Source of the DNA: Gammaproteobacteria bacterium RIFCSPHIGHO2_12_FULL_39_24
GTDB lineage: Bacteria > Pseudomonadota > Gammaproteobacteria > Coxiellales > Coxiellaceae
DNA length: 64,000 nucleotides
Assembly (NCBI GenBank): GCA_001802455.1
Contig: MGXZ01000013.1
Location: 1 to 64,000 of the forward strand
Reading direction: 5' to 3'
In this document: positions 34,998 through 44,945 of the stretch, one piece after another
Position numbering within the stretch: position 1 is the stretch's first letter
Layout of the letters: every line of letters starts with the position of its first letter
Notes under the pieces: generated by a model
Told to the model about the DNA's origin: nothing
The model's input: only the letters and a program-made list of their open reading frames with translations
Database searches by the model: none
Made by a program: the position numbers and the translations under genes

Positions 34998-35615
34998 ATG
35001 ATAAAGCGTCTCACTTTATTATTGTTAATGCTGTTGGCGATGGGATCGTTTTCTGGTTATCTGTATTTAAATAATCAAATTGAGATAGGGGAAGCCAAAA
35101 TAGCAGAGGGTCAGAAAAGCATTGGCGCAGGTGAAAAGGCACTGTCTGCTGGAAAACAAAGACTGCGTGCTGGCAAACAAAAATTGCAAGCCGGAAAACA
35201 ACAATTACAGATTGGAAAACAAAAATTAGCTGCTGGTAAAAAACAATATCAGATTGTAAGAGCCATTCCATTGGGCGCAGTTTCCAATCTACTGCCAGAG
35301 GCAACACCACTGACCGGAATCGTGGAGCATAAAATTAGAGAAGGCGGAAAGCAAATTGCGCATGGCGAAAAACAAGTTGCCTATGGTGAAAAACAAGTTG
35401 CGCATGGTGAAAAACAAATTGCTGCTGGAGAACAAAAAATAAGAGCTGGCGAATTACGACTCAAATCAGGAAAAATAGCCATTGCGCAAGGTATTGCGAA
35501 ACTAGAAGAAGCAAAAAAAATACGGGATGCGCTTGCCATCAGCGCTGCTTTTTTCACCTTCTTAACCATTGTACTGGCTATTTTTTGGAGACGAAAACGC
35601 GCGCTACGTTCCTAA
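34998..35615 (+). CDS. Membrane protein with two arrays of Gly-centred heptads
   Basis: This 205-residue product is not assigned to a named family. Residues about 5-27 and 180-198 are membrane segments. Between them are two arrays of a seven-residue unit, hydrophobic-x-x-Gly-x-x-x (for example IAHGEKQ VAYGEKQ VAHGEKQ). There are about seven copies, then a 25-residue break (PLGAVSNLLPEATPLTG), then about seven more. The pattern suggests two amphipathic helices folding back as a hairpin on one side of the membrane, like the heptad parts of YhgE/Pip-type proteins. At DNA level the repeat is 21 bp, so copy number may vary. It lies 29 bp after orn. Function is unknown. Confidence 0.75.
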   Translation: MIKRLTLLLLMLLAMGSFSGYLYLNNQIEIGEAKIAEGQKSIGAGEKALSAGKQRLRAGKQKLQAGKQQLQIGKQKLAAGKKQYQIVRAIPLGAVSNLLPEATPLTGIVEHKIREGGKQIAHGEKQVAYGEKQVAHGEKQIAAGEQKIRAGELRLKSGKIAIAQGIAKLEEAKKIRDALAISAAFFTFLTIVLAIFWRRKRALRS

Positions 35616-35695
35616 TTAAAGAATTGCTTGCAAAAAACACAAACCTAGCAAAAAATACAATAGGATGTAATGTAAACCATTAGAAGGGAAATATC

Positions 35696-36277
35696 ATGTC
35701 ATCACTCATCGCTATCGTTATTGCCTATCTGCTCGGCTCCATATCATCAGCCATTATCATTTCAAAAATATTCAAAACACCTGATCCACGAACCGAAGGT
35801 TCTGGCAATGCAGGCGCTACCAATGTGCTCCGCTTAGCGGGAAAAAAAGAAGCGGCCATGGTGATGGTCGGCGATATATTAAAAGGATTGATTGCCGTGT
35901 GGATCGGACAGTTGTTTCACCTCGGCGCATTCTGGTTGGGTATCGTTGCCTTTGCTGCCGTCGTCGGACACATTTTCCCACTGTATTTTGGCTTCAAAGG
36001 GGGTAAAGGTGTTGCAACCGCGGTGGGCGCTATCCTTGGTTTATCTTTTATTTCAGGAATTTTGGTGGCGGCTGCTTGGGCTGCGGTTGCGTTTATAGTG
36101 CGTTATTCATCACTCGCTTCTTTGGTTGCCATAATTTTAGCACCTATTTTTTTACTACTATTTGCAAAAGCCGCTTTCTTTATTCCCGCTGTTTTGATCG
36201 CAGCATTGGTCATTTGGAAACACAAAGAAAATATTGAAAGATTAAAGAATAAAACGGAAAGTAAGATTGAGTGGTGA
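35696..36277 (+). CDS. plsY: Glycerol-3-phosphate acyltransferase PlsY
   Basis: A 193-residue inner-membrane enzyme that transfers acyl from acyl-phosphate to glycerol-3-phosphate, the first step of phospholipid synthesis. The motifs are SGNAGATNVLR, FKGGKGVATAVG and the C-terminal WKHKENIERL. About five membrane helices are visible. AGAAGGGA precedes the ATG. It meets the rnr end with 2 bp between stops. Confidence 0.95.
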   Translation: MSSLIAIVIAYLLGSISSAIIISKIFKTPDPRTEGSGNAGATNVLRLAGKKEAAMVMVGDILKGLIAVWIGQLFHLGAFWLGIVAFAAVVGHIFPLYFGFKGGKGVATAVGAILGLSFISGILVAAAWAAVAFIVRYSSLASLVAIILAPIFLLLFAKAAFFIPAVLIAALVIWKHKENIERLKNKTESKIEW

Positions 36278-36279
36278 AA

Positions 36280-38526
36280 TTATTCCAGCACAAAATCAAT
36301 TTTACGTTCATCCAAATTCACGTTCGCGACTCTAACGCGAATAGGATCGCCCAAACGATACACGCGGTTGCTGGAACGACCGCGTAATAAACGGTGTACC
36401 GCATCGAGTTGGTAATAATCATTTTTAAGCGCTGTCACGTGTACCAATCCCTGTACATAAATATCTTTCAATTCAACAAATAAACCAAATCCCGTGACAT
36501 CGGCAATAAAACCATCAAATACTTGTCCCACTTTATTTTTAATATAATCACATTTCAACCAATCGGTTGCATCACGCGATGCACGATCAGCACGGCGTTC
36601 CGTCATAGAACAATGTTCACCGACCACAGTCATGTGTTCAGCATTATACAAAAAACTACTTGGTTTGCGTTTGCTGATAATGTGTTTGAGCGCGCGATGC
36701 ACTAACAAATCAGGGTAACGCCGAATCGGTGATGTAAAATGACAATAGGTTTCATACGATAAACCAAAATGCCCACGATCATCGGACGAGTAAATTGCTT
36801 GTCGCAGCGAACGCAGCATAACCGTTTGAATTAAATGCGCATCCGGTCTTTTTGAAACGCGCTCTAATAATTTTGCATAATCTCCCGGTGTTGGCTGATC
36901 ACCACCCGGCAAACGCAATGAAAATGATTTTAGAAAATCGCGCAAATTGGATAATTTTTCAGGCTCCGGAAAATCGTGAACACGATATAACGCTGGAATA
37001 TCAGCTTTTTTAATGTATTTTGCTGTCGTTTCATTTGCCACTAACATTAATTCTTCAATGATACGATGCGCAACGTTTCGTAATCGCGGAACAATACTAT
37101 CAATTTTTCCGCCTTGACCAAATATGATTTGCGTTTCCGTTGTTTCGAATTCAATTGCGCCACGCAATTCACGTTGTCTCAATAATGTTTGAAATAAGTG
37201 ATGCAGATTTTTTAAATGCATTGTCAACACAGTATCAGCCACTTCCGTTTCAGCTAAAATTGCCGCTACCGTGGTGTATGTCAAACGTGCTTTTGAGTGA
37301 ATGATTGCATTATCAAATTGATATTTTTGCACAACGCCATCCGCATTGATTTCCATTTCACACACCATCGTGAGTCGATCGCAGTGCGGACGAAGTGAAC
37401 ACAAATCGTTGGATAATTTTTCAGGTAACATGGGAATAACACGCGCAGGAAAATAAACGGAGTTTCCGCGTGAATGAGCTTCTTTGTCTAATGCAGAATG
37501 AGGAGTGACATAATGCGCTACATCGGCAATCGCAATCCATACGCGCCAATGATTTTTAGAAAGTGGTTCACAATACACAGCATCATCAAAATCTTTTGCA
37601 TCTTCGCCATCGATTGTCACAAAATGCAAATTGCGTAAATCACGACGTTTTTCATCTTGCGAAAAAATCACTTCATGCGGCAATTGCGTCACTTCGCTTA
37701 AGACGGTAGAAGGAAATTGATGCGGCAAACTGTGCGCGCGAATCGCTAATTCCACTTCCATTCCCGGTGTTAATTGATCACCCAATACCTCAATGACTTC
37801 GCCCACAGGTTGTCGCCGCATGGTTGGCTGCGCTGTAATTTTAACAACAACAAATTGTCCTGGTTTTGCAGCACCCTCTGCACCTTTTGGAATAATAATC
37901 TCTTGGATAATGGATTTACTATCAGGATCAACAAAGGCAATGCCATTCTCAACATGAAAACGACCCGCAATTTGTTCTGTGTTGCGCTCTAAAATTTCAA
38001 CAATAGCCCCTTCTGATCGACGTCCTTTGTCTGAGATAACACGCACCAATACACGATCATCTGTAAACACTTGTCGCATTTGTCGCGCCGGAATAAAAAT
38101 ATCAGGGCCTTTATTTTCCGGAATCAACCAACCAAAACCATCGCGATGCGCTTGAATAAATCCGGGAACCAACGACATGCGATCCACCAAACCATATTTG
38201 TCACCGCGATTTAAAATCAGTTGGCCATCGCGCAACATCGCACTCAAACGCCGCTCCAAACCATGTTGCTCTGATTCTGTTTTTAATCGAAAATCTTGAA
38301 CGATTTGTTGATAATGAGCAGGACGTTTTCGTTCTTTTAAATAGTCGATAATAAATTCGCGACTCGGTATCGGATGTTCATATAATTCCGCTTCGCGTTC
38401 ACGATAAGGATCTTTTTTCCACGTTTTTTTTACGTCATTTTTTTTTAATTTTTTCAACTTTTTTTTATTCGAAAATTTTTTCTTTTTTTTCTGTTTTTCT
38501 TGCTGTTTTGACACGGTCACAACCAC
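36280..38526 (-). CDS. rnr: Ribonuclease R
   Basis: A 748-residue 3'-5' exoribonuclease that degrades structured RNA. It starts with a very basic tail (KQQEKQKKKKKFSNKKKLKK). Then follow a winged-helix segment, cold-shock domains, the RNB catalytic domain with DGEDAKDFDDAVY (about 312) and TSPIRRYPDLLVHRAL, and a C-terminal S1 domain (GQVFDGFIADVTGFGLFVEL). The typical Lys-rich C-tail of E. coli RNase R is absent; the basic region is at the N-terminus instead. The start codon is GTG without a clear ribosome binding site. Confidence 0.96.
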   Translation of the reverse strand: MVVTVSKQQEKQKKKKKFSNKKKLKKLKKNDVKKTWKKDPYREREAELYEHPIPSREFIIDYLKERKRPAHYQQIVQDFRLKTESEQHGLERRLSAMLRDGQLILNRGDKYGLVDRMSLVPGFIQAHRDGFGWLIPENKGPDIFIPARQMRQVFTDDRVLVRVISDKGRRSEGAIVEILERNTEQIAGRFHVENGIAFVDPDSKSIIQEIIIPKGAEGAAKPGQFVVVKITAQPTMRRQPVGEVIEVLGDQLTPGMEVELAIRAHSLPHQFPSTVLSEVTQLPHEVIFSQDEKRRDLRNLHFVTIDGEDAKDFDDAVYCEPLSKNHWRVWIAIADVAHYVTPHSALDKEAHSRGNSVYFPARVIPMLPEKLSNDLCSLRPHCDRLTMVCEMEINADGVVQKYQFDNAIIHSKARLTYTTVAAILAETEVADTVLTMHLKNLHHLFQTLLRQRELRGAIEFETTETQIIFGQGGKIDSIVPRLRNVAHRIIEELMLVANETTAKYIKKADIPALYRVHDFPEPEKLSNLRDFLKSFSLRLPGGDQPTPGDYAKLLERVSKRPDAHLIQTVMLRSLRQAIYSSDDRGHFGLSYETYCHFTSPIRRYPDLLVHRALKHIISKRKPSSFLYNAEHMTVVGEHCSMTERRADRASRDATDWLKCDYIKNKVGQVFDGFIADVTGFGLFVELKDIYVQGLVHVTALKNDYYQLDAVHRLLRGRSSNRVYRLGDPIRVRVANVNLDERKIDFVLE

Positions 38527-38591
38527 TCAACTGTAATGTTCTAATCACCATTATCCATTTATTTTGCACGAGATGCACCTGTTTAATGCTT

Positions 38592-39086
38592 TTACTGTTG
38601 CTGCAGCCCCGTCACATGAAACCCTCGCGCCTGAATTCTTTTCTCCAGTGCTTTTATCGGCAAATCTTCAACCACCCAAAATCCACCACTCATCGGATTC
38701 TGAAAATAAAACTGACTGAACTGACATGCTCGCAATACTTTTTCACATGGAATCATTTTGATGGTACCTGAATGCAATTGAACATGACATTGCAAATCAA
38801 GTTGGCGTTGCGTCACCAACAATGCAGACCACCGCTTTGAGCGTAATTGCGAATCCCATCCCGCGCCCACGCCTGGATTTTTACGCTCATGTGTTAACCA
38901 AATTAAATTTTTTGAAATATTGGTCATGACATACAATCGAGGTTTTGCCGTATGCTGTGAAAAAAATAAAATAGCGTGTTTTGAATAGCGCAAACCAGAA
39001 ACACGACATTGCGGCGGAAAATGCACTGCAGAAAAAAGTGTTGCAGGTAAAAAAACACATATAAAAATAATTTTTTTAAATGTCAT
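38592..39086 (-). CDS. Exported hypothetical protein in RND operon
   Basis: This 164-residue product is not recognised. A signal peptide (MTFKKIIFICVFLPATLFSA) is followed by a mature part with four or five cysteines (QCRVSG, LQCHVQL, MIPCEKVLRACQF), suggesting disulfides in the periplasm. Its start overlaps the RND permease stop by ATGA, so it is translated together with the pump. It may be an accessory factor of that pump or an envelope protein expressed with it. Confidence 0.7.
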   Translation of the reverse strand: MTFKKIIFICVFLPATLFSAVHFPPQCRVSGLRYSKHAILFFSQHTAKPRLYVMTNISKNLIWLTHERKNPGVGAGWDSQLRSKRWSALLVTQRQLDLQCHVQLHSGTIKMIPCEKVLRACQFSQFYFQNPMSGGFWVVEDLPIKALEKRIQARGFHVTGLQQQ

Positions 39087-42000
39087 AATATTTTAAAAAA
39101 CCAACCATAAAGTGATAACGTTATCAATAATACACTCAACAGAAAAATCAAAATAGCGTGCGGTCTCAACGTATACATAACCGGCACAATAAACAAGGTA
39201 AACAACGTACCAATCGCCATACCCGATGCAATCACCAACCCAATATCAAATCGACTTGCAGCCCCAGCACCTGTTGCAATTAACAAAGGCACAACACCCA
39301 AAATCATTGCAGCTGTTGTCATTAAAATTGGTCTCAAGCGAATCGCCGCCGCTTTTTCAATTGCGTTCACACGATCTAATCCTTCTTGCTCTCGCAAATG
39401 ATTGGCAAAATCAACCATCAAGATACCATGTTTGCTAATTAATCCAATCAAGGTAATCAAACCCACTTCGGTATAAATATTAATCGAGGCTAATCCCCAA
39501 TTGATCGGCAACAATGCACCGCAAATGGCCATGGGCACACTGATCATCACCACCAACGGATCACGAAAACTTTCAAACTGCGCAGCCAATACTAAAAAAA
39601 TAAAAATCAATGAAAACAAAAATGCGAGCATTAATGTATTACCTTCTTCCATAAATCGACGCGACTCACTCGAATAATCATACGTAACATTTTGCGGAAA
39701 TATTTTTTTCGCCTGGTTGCGAAAAAATTGTAAACCTTCACTGATCTTTTTTCCTGGCATCATCATGCCTTGAATCGTTGCTGAGTTGAGTTGCTGAAAA
39801 CGGGTTAATTTGTTGGGTTCGGTAAAATAATTCAGCGAGGCAATCGTTGAAAGCGGCACCAAATTATTGTTAAGCGTTTTGATATAAATGCGTTTTAAAT
39901 CATCTGGATTAAGACGAAATGCGTCCTCTACTTGCGGAATCACTTGGTAAGCATACCCCTCCATTGAAAAACGATTTACATAATTTCCCCCTAACGCAGT
40001 CGACAAAGCATCGCCAATCGATTGCATGGTAATACCCATTTGCGCTGCTTTTTCTCGATTAATCGTTAATTCCACTTGTGGTTTGTCATATTTTAACTCG
40101 CTAAAAATAAATAAAAATAATCCGCTTTTTTCAGCGTGTTGAATTAATGTTTGTGCCAATGGATAAATAACCGAGAGGGGCTGCACTGATGTCACCACAA
40201 ATGAAATCGGAAATAAACCAGAACCCGGCAATGAGGGTGGCGCAACCGCTTGTAATTGCATTCCCGTGATCCGCGATAATTTTTGATTTAACGATGCAAC
40301 CAATGTGGATTCGCTCATCGAGCGATCACCCCAAGGCTTCATCAAAAATCCTGATGCCATTTGATTCGGTCTGGGATCGCCATTAATAACAAAATAATCT
40401 TGTAGTGCAGGATAGTTTGGATAAATGTTATTTAATACACTGCTAAATGCTTCGGTATAACGAATGTTGGTGGATTCAGGTCCCTGCCCAACAATCCAAG
40501 CAACACCTTGATCTTCTTGCGGTGCCAATTCTTTTTGTGATGTTAAAAATAAAAAAGCACAACTGATTAACACAATCGCAGCAAACGCAATAATTAATTT
40601 TTGATACCCTAAAACAACCCGTAAATAATTTTGATACCCATTTTTTAACCGCGCAAATTGCGCATCCACATAATGCGCCATTGGTTTTTCTAATTCTGCT
40701 GCTGATAAAATATTTCCGCACATCATCGGTGATAATGTCAACGCAATAATGCCAGAGATAATCACAGCACCCGCCAAGGTGAACGCAAACTCTTTAAATA
40801 ATGCTCCCGTAATGCCACCCATAAATCCAATAGGTGCATACACTGCGGCCAACGTAAAAGTCATCGCAATAACAGGAAAAGCAATTTCACGCGCACCGGC
40901 TATCGCCGCTTCAACAGATGATTTTCCTTGCTCAATATGGCGATGAATATTTTCAACAACGACAATCGCATCATCAACCACCATGCCAATGGCCAATACG
41001 AGCGCTAGCAATGTCAACAAATTAATCGAATAACCCATCATCGACATCATGCCGAACACGCCGATTAACGATAATGGAATGGTGACCACCGGAATACTCA
41101 CCGAACGTAGCGAACCTAAAAATAAAAAAATAATCAAAATAACAATCGCTGTCGCTTCAAAAATAGTTTTCAACACTTCATGCAATGAGGCGTTAATAAA
41201 TTGTGTTGCATCATACACGACTGATGCTTTTAATGTCGGTGGAAAACCTTTTTCCAGCGTTGGAACAATTTTTTTTACGTGAGAGATAACGGTGAGCGGA
41301 TTGGCTTCAGGTGTTGCATCCACTCCCATAAAAATCGCCTTTTTCCCATTGAAATAAACAGAAGAATCATAATTTTCAGAACCCAATTCAACCCGCGCCA
41401 CATCTTTCAAACGCACTAACTGCCCTTTATCTTGCTTGATAATAAGATCTTCGAATCCTTTTTGATTACTTAAGTCTGTGTGCGCGGTAACCGCAATTGA
41501 AATATATTTTCCTTTTGTTTTTCCAGCAGCGGTTTGATAGTTATTATTGAGTAACGCTTGTTTAACATCGGTGGGTGAAACGCCGAACGCTGCCATTCGT
41601 TTTGGGTTCAACCAAATACGCATTGCAAAATTATTTCCTCCTAAAATTTCTGCTTTGGAAACACCCGGCACCGTTTCAATTTTAGGTTGAATCACACGTG
41701 AAATATAATCAGTGATTTGTTCGGAAGTCATTTTCTCGCTGCTAAATCCGATATACATTAATGAAAATGAACTGCCTGTGGTTTTAGTTACCACCGGATC
41801 TTCTGCATCGGTCGGCAACGCATATTTTGCTTCTGCCACCTTGCTCATCACATTAGTAAAAGCAACGTTAGGATTATAGTTTAGTAAAATATTTGCTGTA
41901 ATTGTGCTAACCCCTTCTGTTGTTTCAGAGGTGAGATAGTCAATTCCACCCGCGCTCGCGATTTTTTTCTCAAGCGGTGTTGTAATAAATCCTTGCACTA

Positions 42001-42178
42001 ATCGCGCGGATGCGCCCGGATAAATCGTTGCCACGGTAATCACTGTATTGTCTAATTCAGGATATTGTCGAACCGGTAATGAAAAAATAGCGCGCAAACC
42101 TAACACTAAAATAAGCAAACTGATAACCGTTGCCAGCACGGGGCGTTTGATAAAAATGTCTGTGAAGCGTGAGTTCAT
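39083..42178 (-). CDS. RND family efflux permease (HAE1 family), pump 2
   Basis: A 1031-residue proton-coupled exporter. The first helix begins FIKRPVLATVISLLILVLGL. The relay aspartates are in IGMVVDDAIVVVENIHRHIEQG (about 405) and the second-half signature is LIGLISKHGILMVDFANHLRE. Sequence around SLPVRQYPELDNTVITV places it with the MexF/VexF-like group, distinct from pump 1. It follows the adaptor by 26 bp and overlaps the exported 164-residue protein by 4 bp. No outer-membrane channel gene is present. Confidence 0.94.
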   Translation of the reverse strand: MNSRFTDIFIKRPVLATVISLLILVLGLRAIFSLPVRQYPELDNTVITVATIYPGASARLVQGFITTPLEKKIASAGGIDYLTSETTEGVSTITANILLNYNPNVAFTNVMSKVAEAKYALPTDAEDPVVTKTTGSSFSLMYIGFSSEKMTSEQITDYISRVIQPKIETVPGVSKAEILGGNNFAMRIWLNPKRMAAFGVSPTDVKQALLNNNYQTAAGKTKGKYISIAVTAHTDLSNQKGFEDLIIKQDKGQLVRLKDVARVELGSENYDSSVYFNGKKAIFMGVDATPEANPLTVISHVKKIVPTLEKGFPPTLKASVVYDATQFINASLHEVLKTIFEATAIVILIIFLFLGSLRSVSIPVVTIPLSLIGVFGMMSMMGYSINLLTLLALVLAIGMVVDDAIVVVENIHRHIEQGKSSVEAAIAGAREIAFPVIAMTFTLAAVYAPIGFMGGITGALFKEFAFTLAGAVIISGIIALTLSPMMCGNILSAAELEKPMAHYVDAQFARLKNGYQNYLRVVLGYQKLIIAFAAIVLISCAFLFLTSQKELAPQEDQGVAWIVGQGPESTNIRYTEAFSSVLNNIYPNYPALQDYFVINGDPRPNQMASGFLMKPWGDRSMSESTLVASLNQKLSRITGMQLQAVAPPSLPGSGLFPISFVVTSVQPLSVIYPLAQTLIQHAEKSGLFLFIFSELKYDKPQVELTINREKAAQMGITMQSIGDALSTALGGNYVNRFSMEGYAYQVIPQVEDAFRLNPDDLKRIYIKTLNNNLVPLSTIASLNYFTEPNKLTRFQQLNSATIQGMMMPGKKISEGLQFFRNQAKKIFPQNVTYDYSSESRRFMEEGNTLMLAFLFSLIFIFLVLAAQFESFRDPLVVMISVPMAICGALLPINWGLASINIYTEVGLITLIGLISKHGILMVDFANHLREQEGLDRVNAIEKAAAIRLRPILMTTAAMILGVVPLLIATGAGAASRFDIGLVIASGMAIGTLFTLFIVPVMYTLRPHAILIFLLSVLLITLSLYGWFFKIL

Positions 42179-42182
42179 TGAA

Positions 42183-42203
42183 GTTATCCGTGATCCGTGA
42201 TCA
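42183..42203. repeat. Short GTTATCCGTGATC repeat between pump 2 adaptor and permease
   Basis: GTTATCCGTGATCCGTGATC consists of repeated (G/C)GTGATC units. It is related to the TGATAAC repeats at 13405 and 16300 and again lies between two cotranscribed genes. Confidence 0.4.
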
Positions 42204-42204
42204 C

Positions 42205-43305
42205 TTATTTTAATTGCACCGAATTATTAATTAACACACGCGCATTAGGATGTAATTTTATCTGGCCGGTTGTTACTACTTCATCACCCGCTTTAATGCC
42301 TTCTACAATGGCAACGTGATTATCACGACGTTCGCCCGTTTTTACAAATTTTTGTACAGCAATTAATTTCAGCTCACCTTTTTTATCTTTCCCTTGATTC
42401 TCGACGACATAAATTGAATCACCATACAAACTATATGTCACCGCGTTTTGCAAAACGGTTAACACATTTCGTTTCACAGGCAAAATCACTTGCACATCCG
42501 CAAATAAACCAGGAAATAATAATTCGTTATCATTGGGAATAACAGCACGCACAGCAATACTGCGTGTATTAACATCAATCGTAGAATTGATTGCAGAAAT
42601 TTTTCCGTGAAACGCTTGGGCGGGATAAGCATCCACTTTCAACGAAATGGTCTGATCAACATGCAATAGCGGTAAATCTTGTTCAGGTAATGAGAAATCA
42701 ACATAGAGTGGATTGAGCGCTTGCAATGTAACAATGCTGGTTCCCGTTGTAATATATTGCCCCACATTCACTTGTCGAATACCAATTTTTCCTGAAAATG
42801 GCGCGCGAATTTTTTTCTGCGCAATCATGACATTGTCAGACGCAACTGCCGCTTCAGATTGCAAATAAGCTGCTTTTGCCGCATCCACCGCTGTTCTTGC
42901 AACCGCATTATCTTTCAATAAAATTTGCTTGCGCTCATAATCAATTTTATCAAAACGTAATTTTGCTTGATCTTTTTCTAGTGTTTTTTGGTCAACTTGA
43001 TCGTTGAGTTGAACCAACAAATCACCTTGTTTAACATGCTGACCCGATTGAAAATCAATCGACAAGATTTGCCCGCTCACCTCAGAATTCACTTCCACTC
43101 CATTGGATGCTTTCAGCGAACCGACTGCCGACAGATAAGGACTCCAGGTTGTTAACTCGGCTTTTTCAGTAGAAACATAAATGGGTGGTTCTTCATAGTG
43201 CGTCAGGTACCAATGAATCACAGCAGTTTTCACACCGTAAAAAATAAAAGTTGCAGCGAAAATAAAAATAAAAAATCCAATAATCCATTTCACCCGATTT
43301 TGCAT
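42205..43305 (-). CDS. RND efflux periplasmic adaptor, pump 2
   Basis: A 366-residue membrane fusion protein. A signal anchor (VKWIIGFFIFIFAATFIFYGV) is followed by the lipoyl-like motif VNSEVSGQILSIDFQSGQHV, an alpha-helical hairpin (EKDQAKLRFDKIDYERKQIL) and the beta-barrel domain. AAGGAT precedes the ATG. It is the first gene of the three-gene pump 2 operon. A GTGATC/GTTATC-type repeat fills the gap to the permease. Confidence 0.93.
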   Translation of the reverse strand: MQNRVKWIIGFFIFIFAATFIFYGVKTAVIHWYLTHYEEPPIYVSTEKAELTTWSPYLSAVGSLKASNGVEVNSEVSGQILSIDFQSGQHVKQGDLLVQLNDQVDQKTLEKDQAKLRFDKIDYERKQILLKDNAVARTAVDAAKAAYLQSEAAVASDNVMIAQKKIRAPFSGKIGIRQVNVGQYITTGTSIVTLQALNPLYVDFSLPEQDLPLLHVDQTISLKVDAYPAQAFHGKISAINSTIDVNTRSIAVRAVIPNDNELLFPGLFADVQVILPVKRNVLTVLQNAVTYSLYGDSIYVVENQGKDKKGELKLIAVQKFVKTGERRDNHVAIVEGIKAGDEVVTTGQIKLHPNARVLINNSVQLK

Positions 43306-43377
43306 TTTTTATCCTTACAATTTATCATCTCGATAGCACTTTAGCATATCAAGTTCTGATAGCATTGCGAAGATTAT

Positions 43378-43451
43378 GCCCCGGTAGCTCAGTTGGAAAG
43401 AGCAGTCCCCTCCTAAGGGACAGGTCGGCCGTTCGAATCGGCTCTGGGGCA
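43378..43451 (+). tRNA. tRNA-Arg(CCU)
   Basis: The 74-nt sequence folds as a full cloverleaf. The acceptor GCCCCGG pairs with CTGGGGC, the anticodon stem GTCCC/GGGAC encloses CTCCTAA with anticodon CCT, and the T arm GGCCG-TTCGAAT-CGGCT closes normally. The discriminator is A and the 3' CCA is not encoded (AAAAT follows). Confidence 0.95.
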
Positions 43452-43534
43452 AAATTCATAACCTCGTGCTGCGTCCCTATCAAAAAAACGTTATACTTTC
43501 CGCCAATCATTTCTAGAAATATCAGGAGCTTTCC

Positions 43535-44920
43535 ATGTCTAGCCAAACCCGCATTGAAAAAGATAGTATGGGCGAAATTGCAGTGCCAGCAAATCGGTAC
43601 GGCGGCGCACAAACAGCGCGTTCGCATCAACATTTTGCAATCGGTCGTGAAACGACACCACCTGAATTAATTCGTGCGTTGGGTATTTTAAAAAAAGCGG
43701 CAGCGCTAGCTAATTATCAAATTGGAAAATTATCCAAAGACAAATGCGATTTGATCGTCAAAGCGGCGGACGAAGTGATCAACGGAAAACTCGATAACCA
43801 TTTTGATTTAAAAATTTGGCAAACCGGAAGTGGTACACAAACCAACATGAATGCCAACGAAGTCATTTCTAATCGCGCGATTGAAATGGCAGGTGGCGTG
43901 ATGGGCAGCAAAGATCCCATTCACCCCAATGATCATGTCAACCTATCACAATCTTCAAACGATACTTTTCCCACTGCAATGCATATTGCCGCATACGAAA
44001 TGGTTGAGCATCAATTAATTCCTGCGGTTAAACTGTTACGTGATACGCTACATAAAAAACAAAATGAATTTAAAGATATTATTAAAATTGGCAGAACGCA
44101 TTTACAAGATGCCGTACCGTTAACATTAGGACAAGAATTTTATGGTTACGTCGGACAACTCGACACCTGCTTGGAAGCAATGAATCACACTAAAAAATTA
44201 TTATTGCGATTAGCAATTGGCGGCACCGCAGTGGGCACCGGAATTAACGCAACAAAAGCGTTTGCCGATAAAGCAGCCGCAGAAATTTCAAACATTACTG
44301 GGTTTCATTTTGTCTCCGCTGAAAATAAATTTGAAGCGCTTTCATCACATAACGAATTAATTTTAATGAGTGGTGTTTTAAAAGCATTGGCTGCGGCACT
44401 CATGAAAATTGCAAATGATATTCGTTGGCTCGCATCAGGTCCACGATGCGGCATTGGTGAAATTAGCATTCCTGAAAATGAACCCGGTTCATCTATCATG
44501 CCTGGCAAAGTAAATCCAACACAAAGTGAAGCCATGACAATGGTCTGTATTCAAGTGTTTGGAAATGATGCATCAATTAGTTTTGCAGGATCGCAAGGTA
44601 ATTTTGAATTAAATGTTTTTAAACCGCTTATTATTTATAATTTTATTCAATCCGTTTATTTATTAGCGGATGCATGCAAATCATTTACGCAGCATTGTGT
44701 AGTGGGCATTCAAGCGAATTTATCGGTAATTGATCACAATCTCAAAAATTCATTGATGTTGGTTACTGCGTTGAATCCAGTAATCGGTTACGATAAAGCT
44801 GCAAAAATAGCGAAAAAAGCCTATACAGAAAATACATCACTGAAAGCTGCCTGTTTAGCGTTAGGCTATTTAACGGAACAAGAATTTGATCAAGCAATTG
44901 ATCCGAACAAAATGGTGTGA
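43535..44920 (+). CDS. fumC: Fumarate hydratase class II
   Basis: A 461-residue iron-independent fumarase interconverting fumarate and malate. The family signature [17 protein letters not shown] (about 318) is complete, with [17 protein letters not shown] and the [15 protein letters not shown] substrate loop upstream. The length is standard. Its ATG has AGGAGC upstream, and TATACT at 43491-43496 is a plausible -10 box. It follows tRNA-Arg and is followed by a secreted RidA-like gene. Confidence 0.96.
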   Translation: MSSQTRIEKDSMGEIAVPANRYGGAQTARSHQHFAIGRETTPPELIRALGILKKAAALANYQIGKLSKDKCDLIVKAADEVINGKLDNHFDLKIWQTGSGTQTNMNANEVISNRAIEMAGGVMGSKDPIHPNDHVNLSQSSNDTFPTAMHIAAYEMVEHQLIPAVKLLRDTLHKKQNEFKDIIKIGRTHLQDAVPLTLGQEFYGYVGQLDTCLEAMNHTKKLLLRLAIGGTAVGTGINATKAFADKAAAEISNITGFHFVSAENKFEALSSHNELILMSGVLKALAAALMKIANDIRWLASGPRCGIGEISIPENEPGSSIMPGKVNPTQSEAMTMVCIQVFGNDASISFAGSQGNFELNVFKPLIIYNFIQSVYLLADACKSFTQHCVVGIQANLSVIDHNLKNSLMLVTALNPVIGYDKAAKIAKKAYTENTSLKAACLALGYLTEQEFDQAIDPNKMV

Positions 44921-44945
44921 AGGGTTTTTATTCTGGAGGTATATA

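Noticed and set aside
35085-35520. Regular 21-bp repeats that could suggest a CRISPR-like array
   Set aside because: The repeats have no spacers and form an open frame of Gly heptads with membrane helices at both ends, so this is a repetitive protein gene.
36100-36125. CATCACTCGCTTCTTT, similar to the hairpin-family motif
   Set aside because: It lies in plsY and encodes conserved Ser-Leu-Ala-Ser; no inverted repeat surrounds it.
42460-42490. GTTTTGCAAAACGG palindrome in the RND adaptor
   Set aside because: It lies in coding sequence for a conserved segment of the adaptor, and its position fits no regulatory role.
43349-43633. 94-codon minus-strand ORF
   Set aside because: It runs through tRNA-Arg and the fumC start in antisense, and is a shadow.
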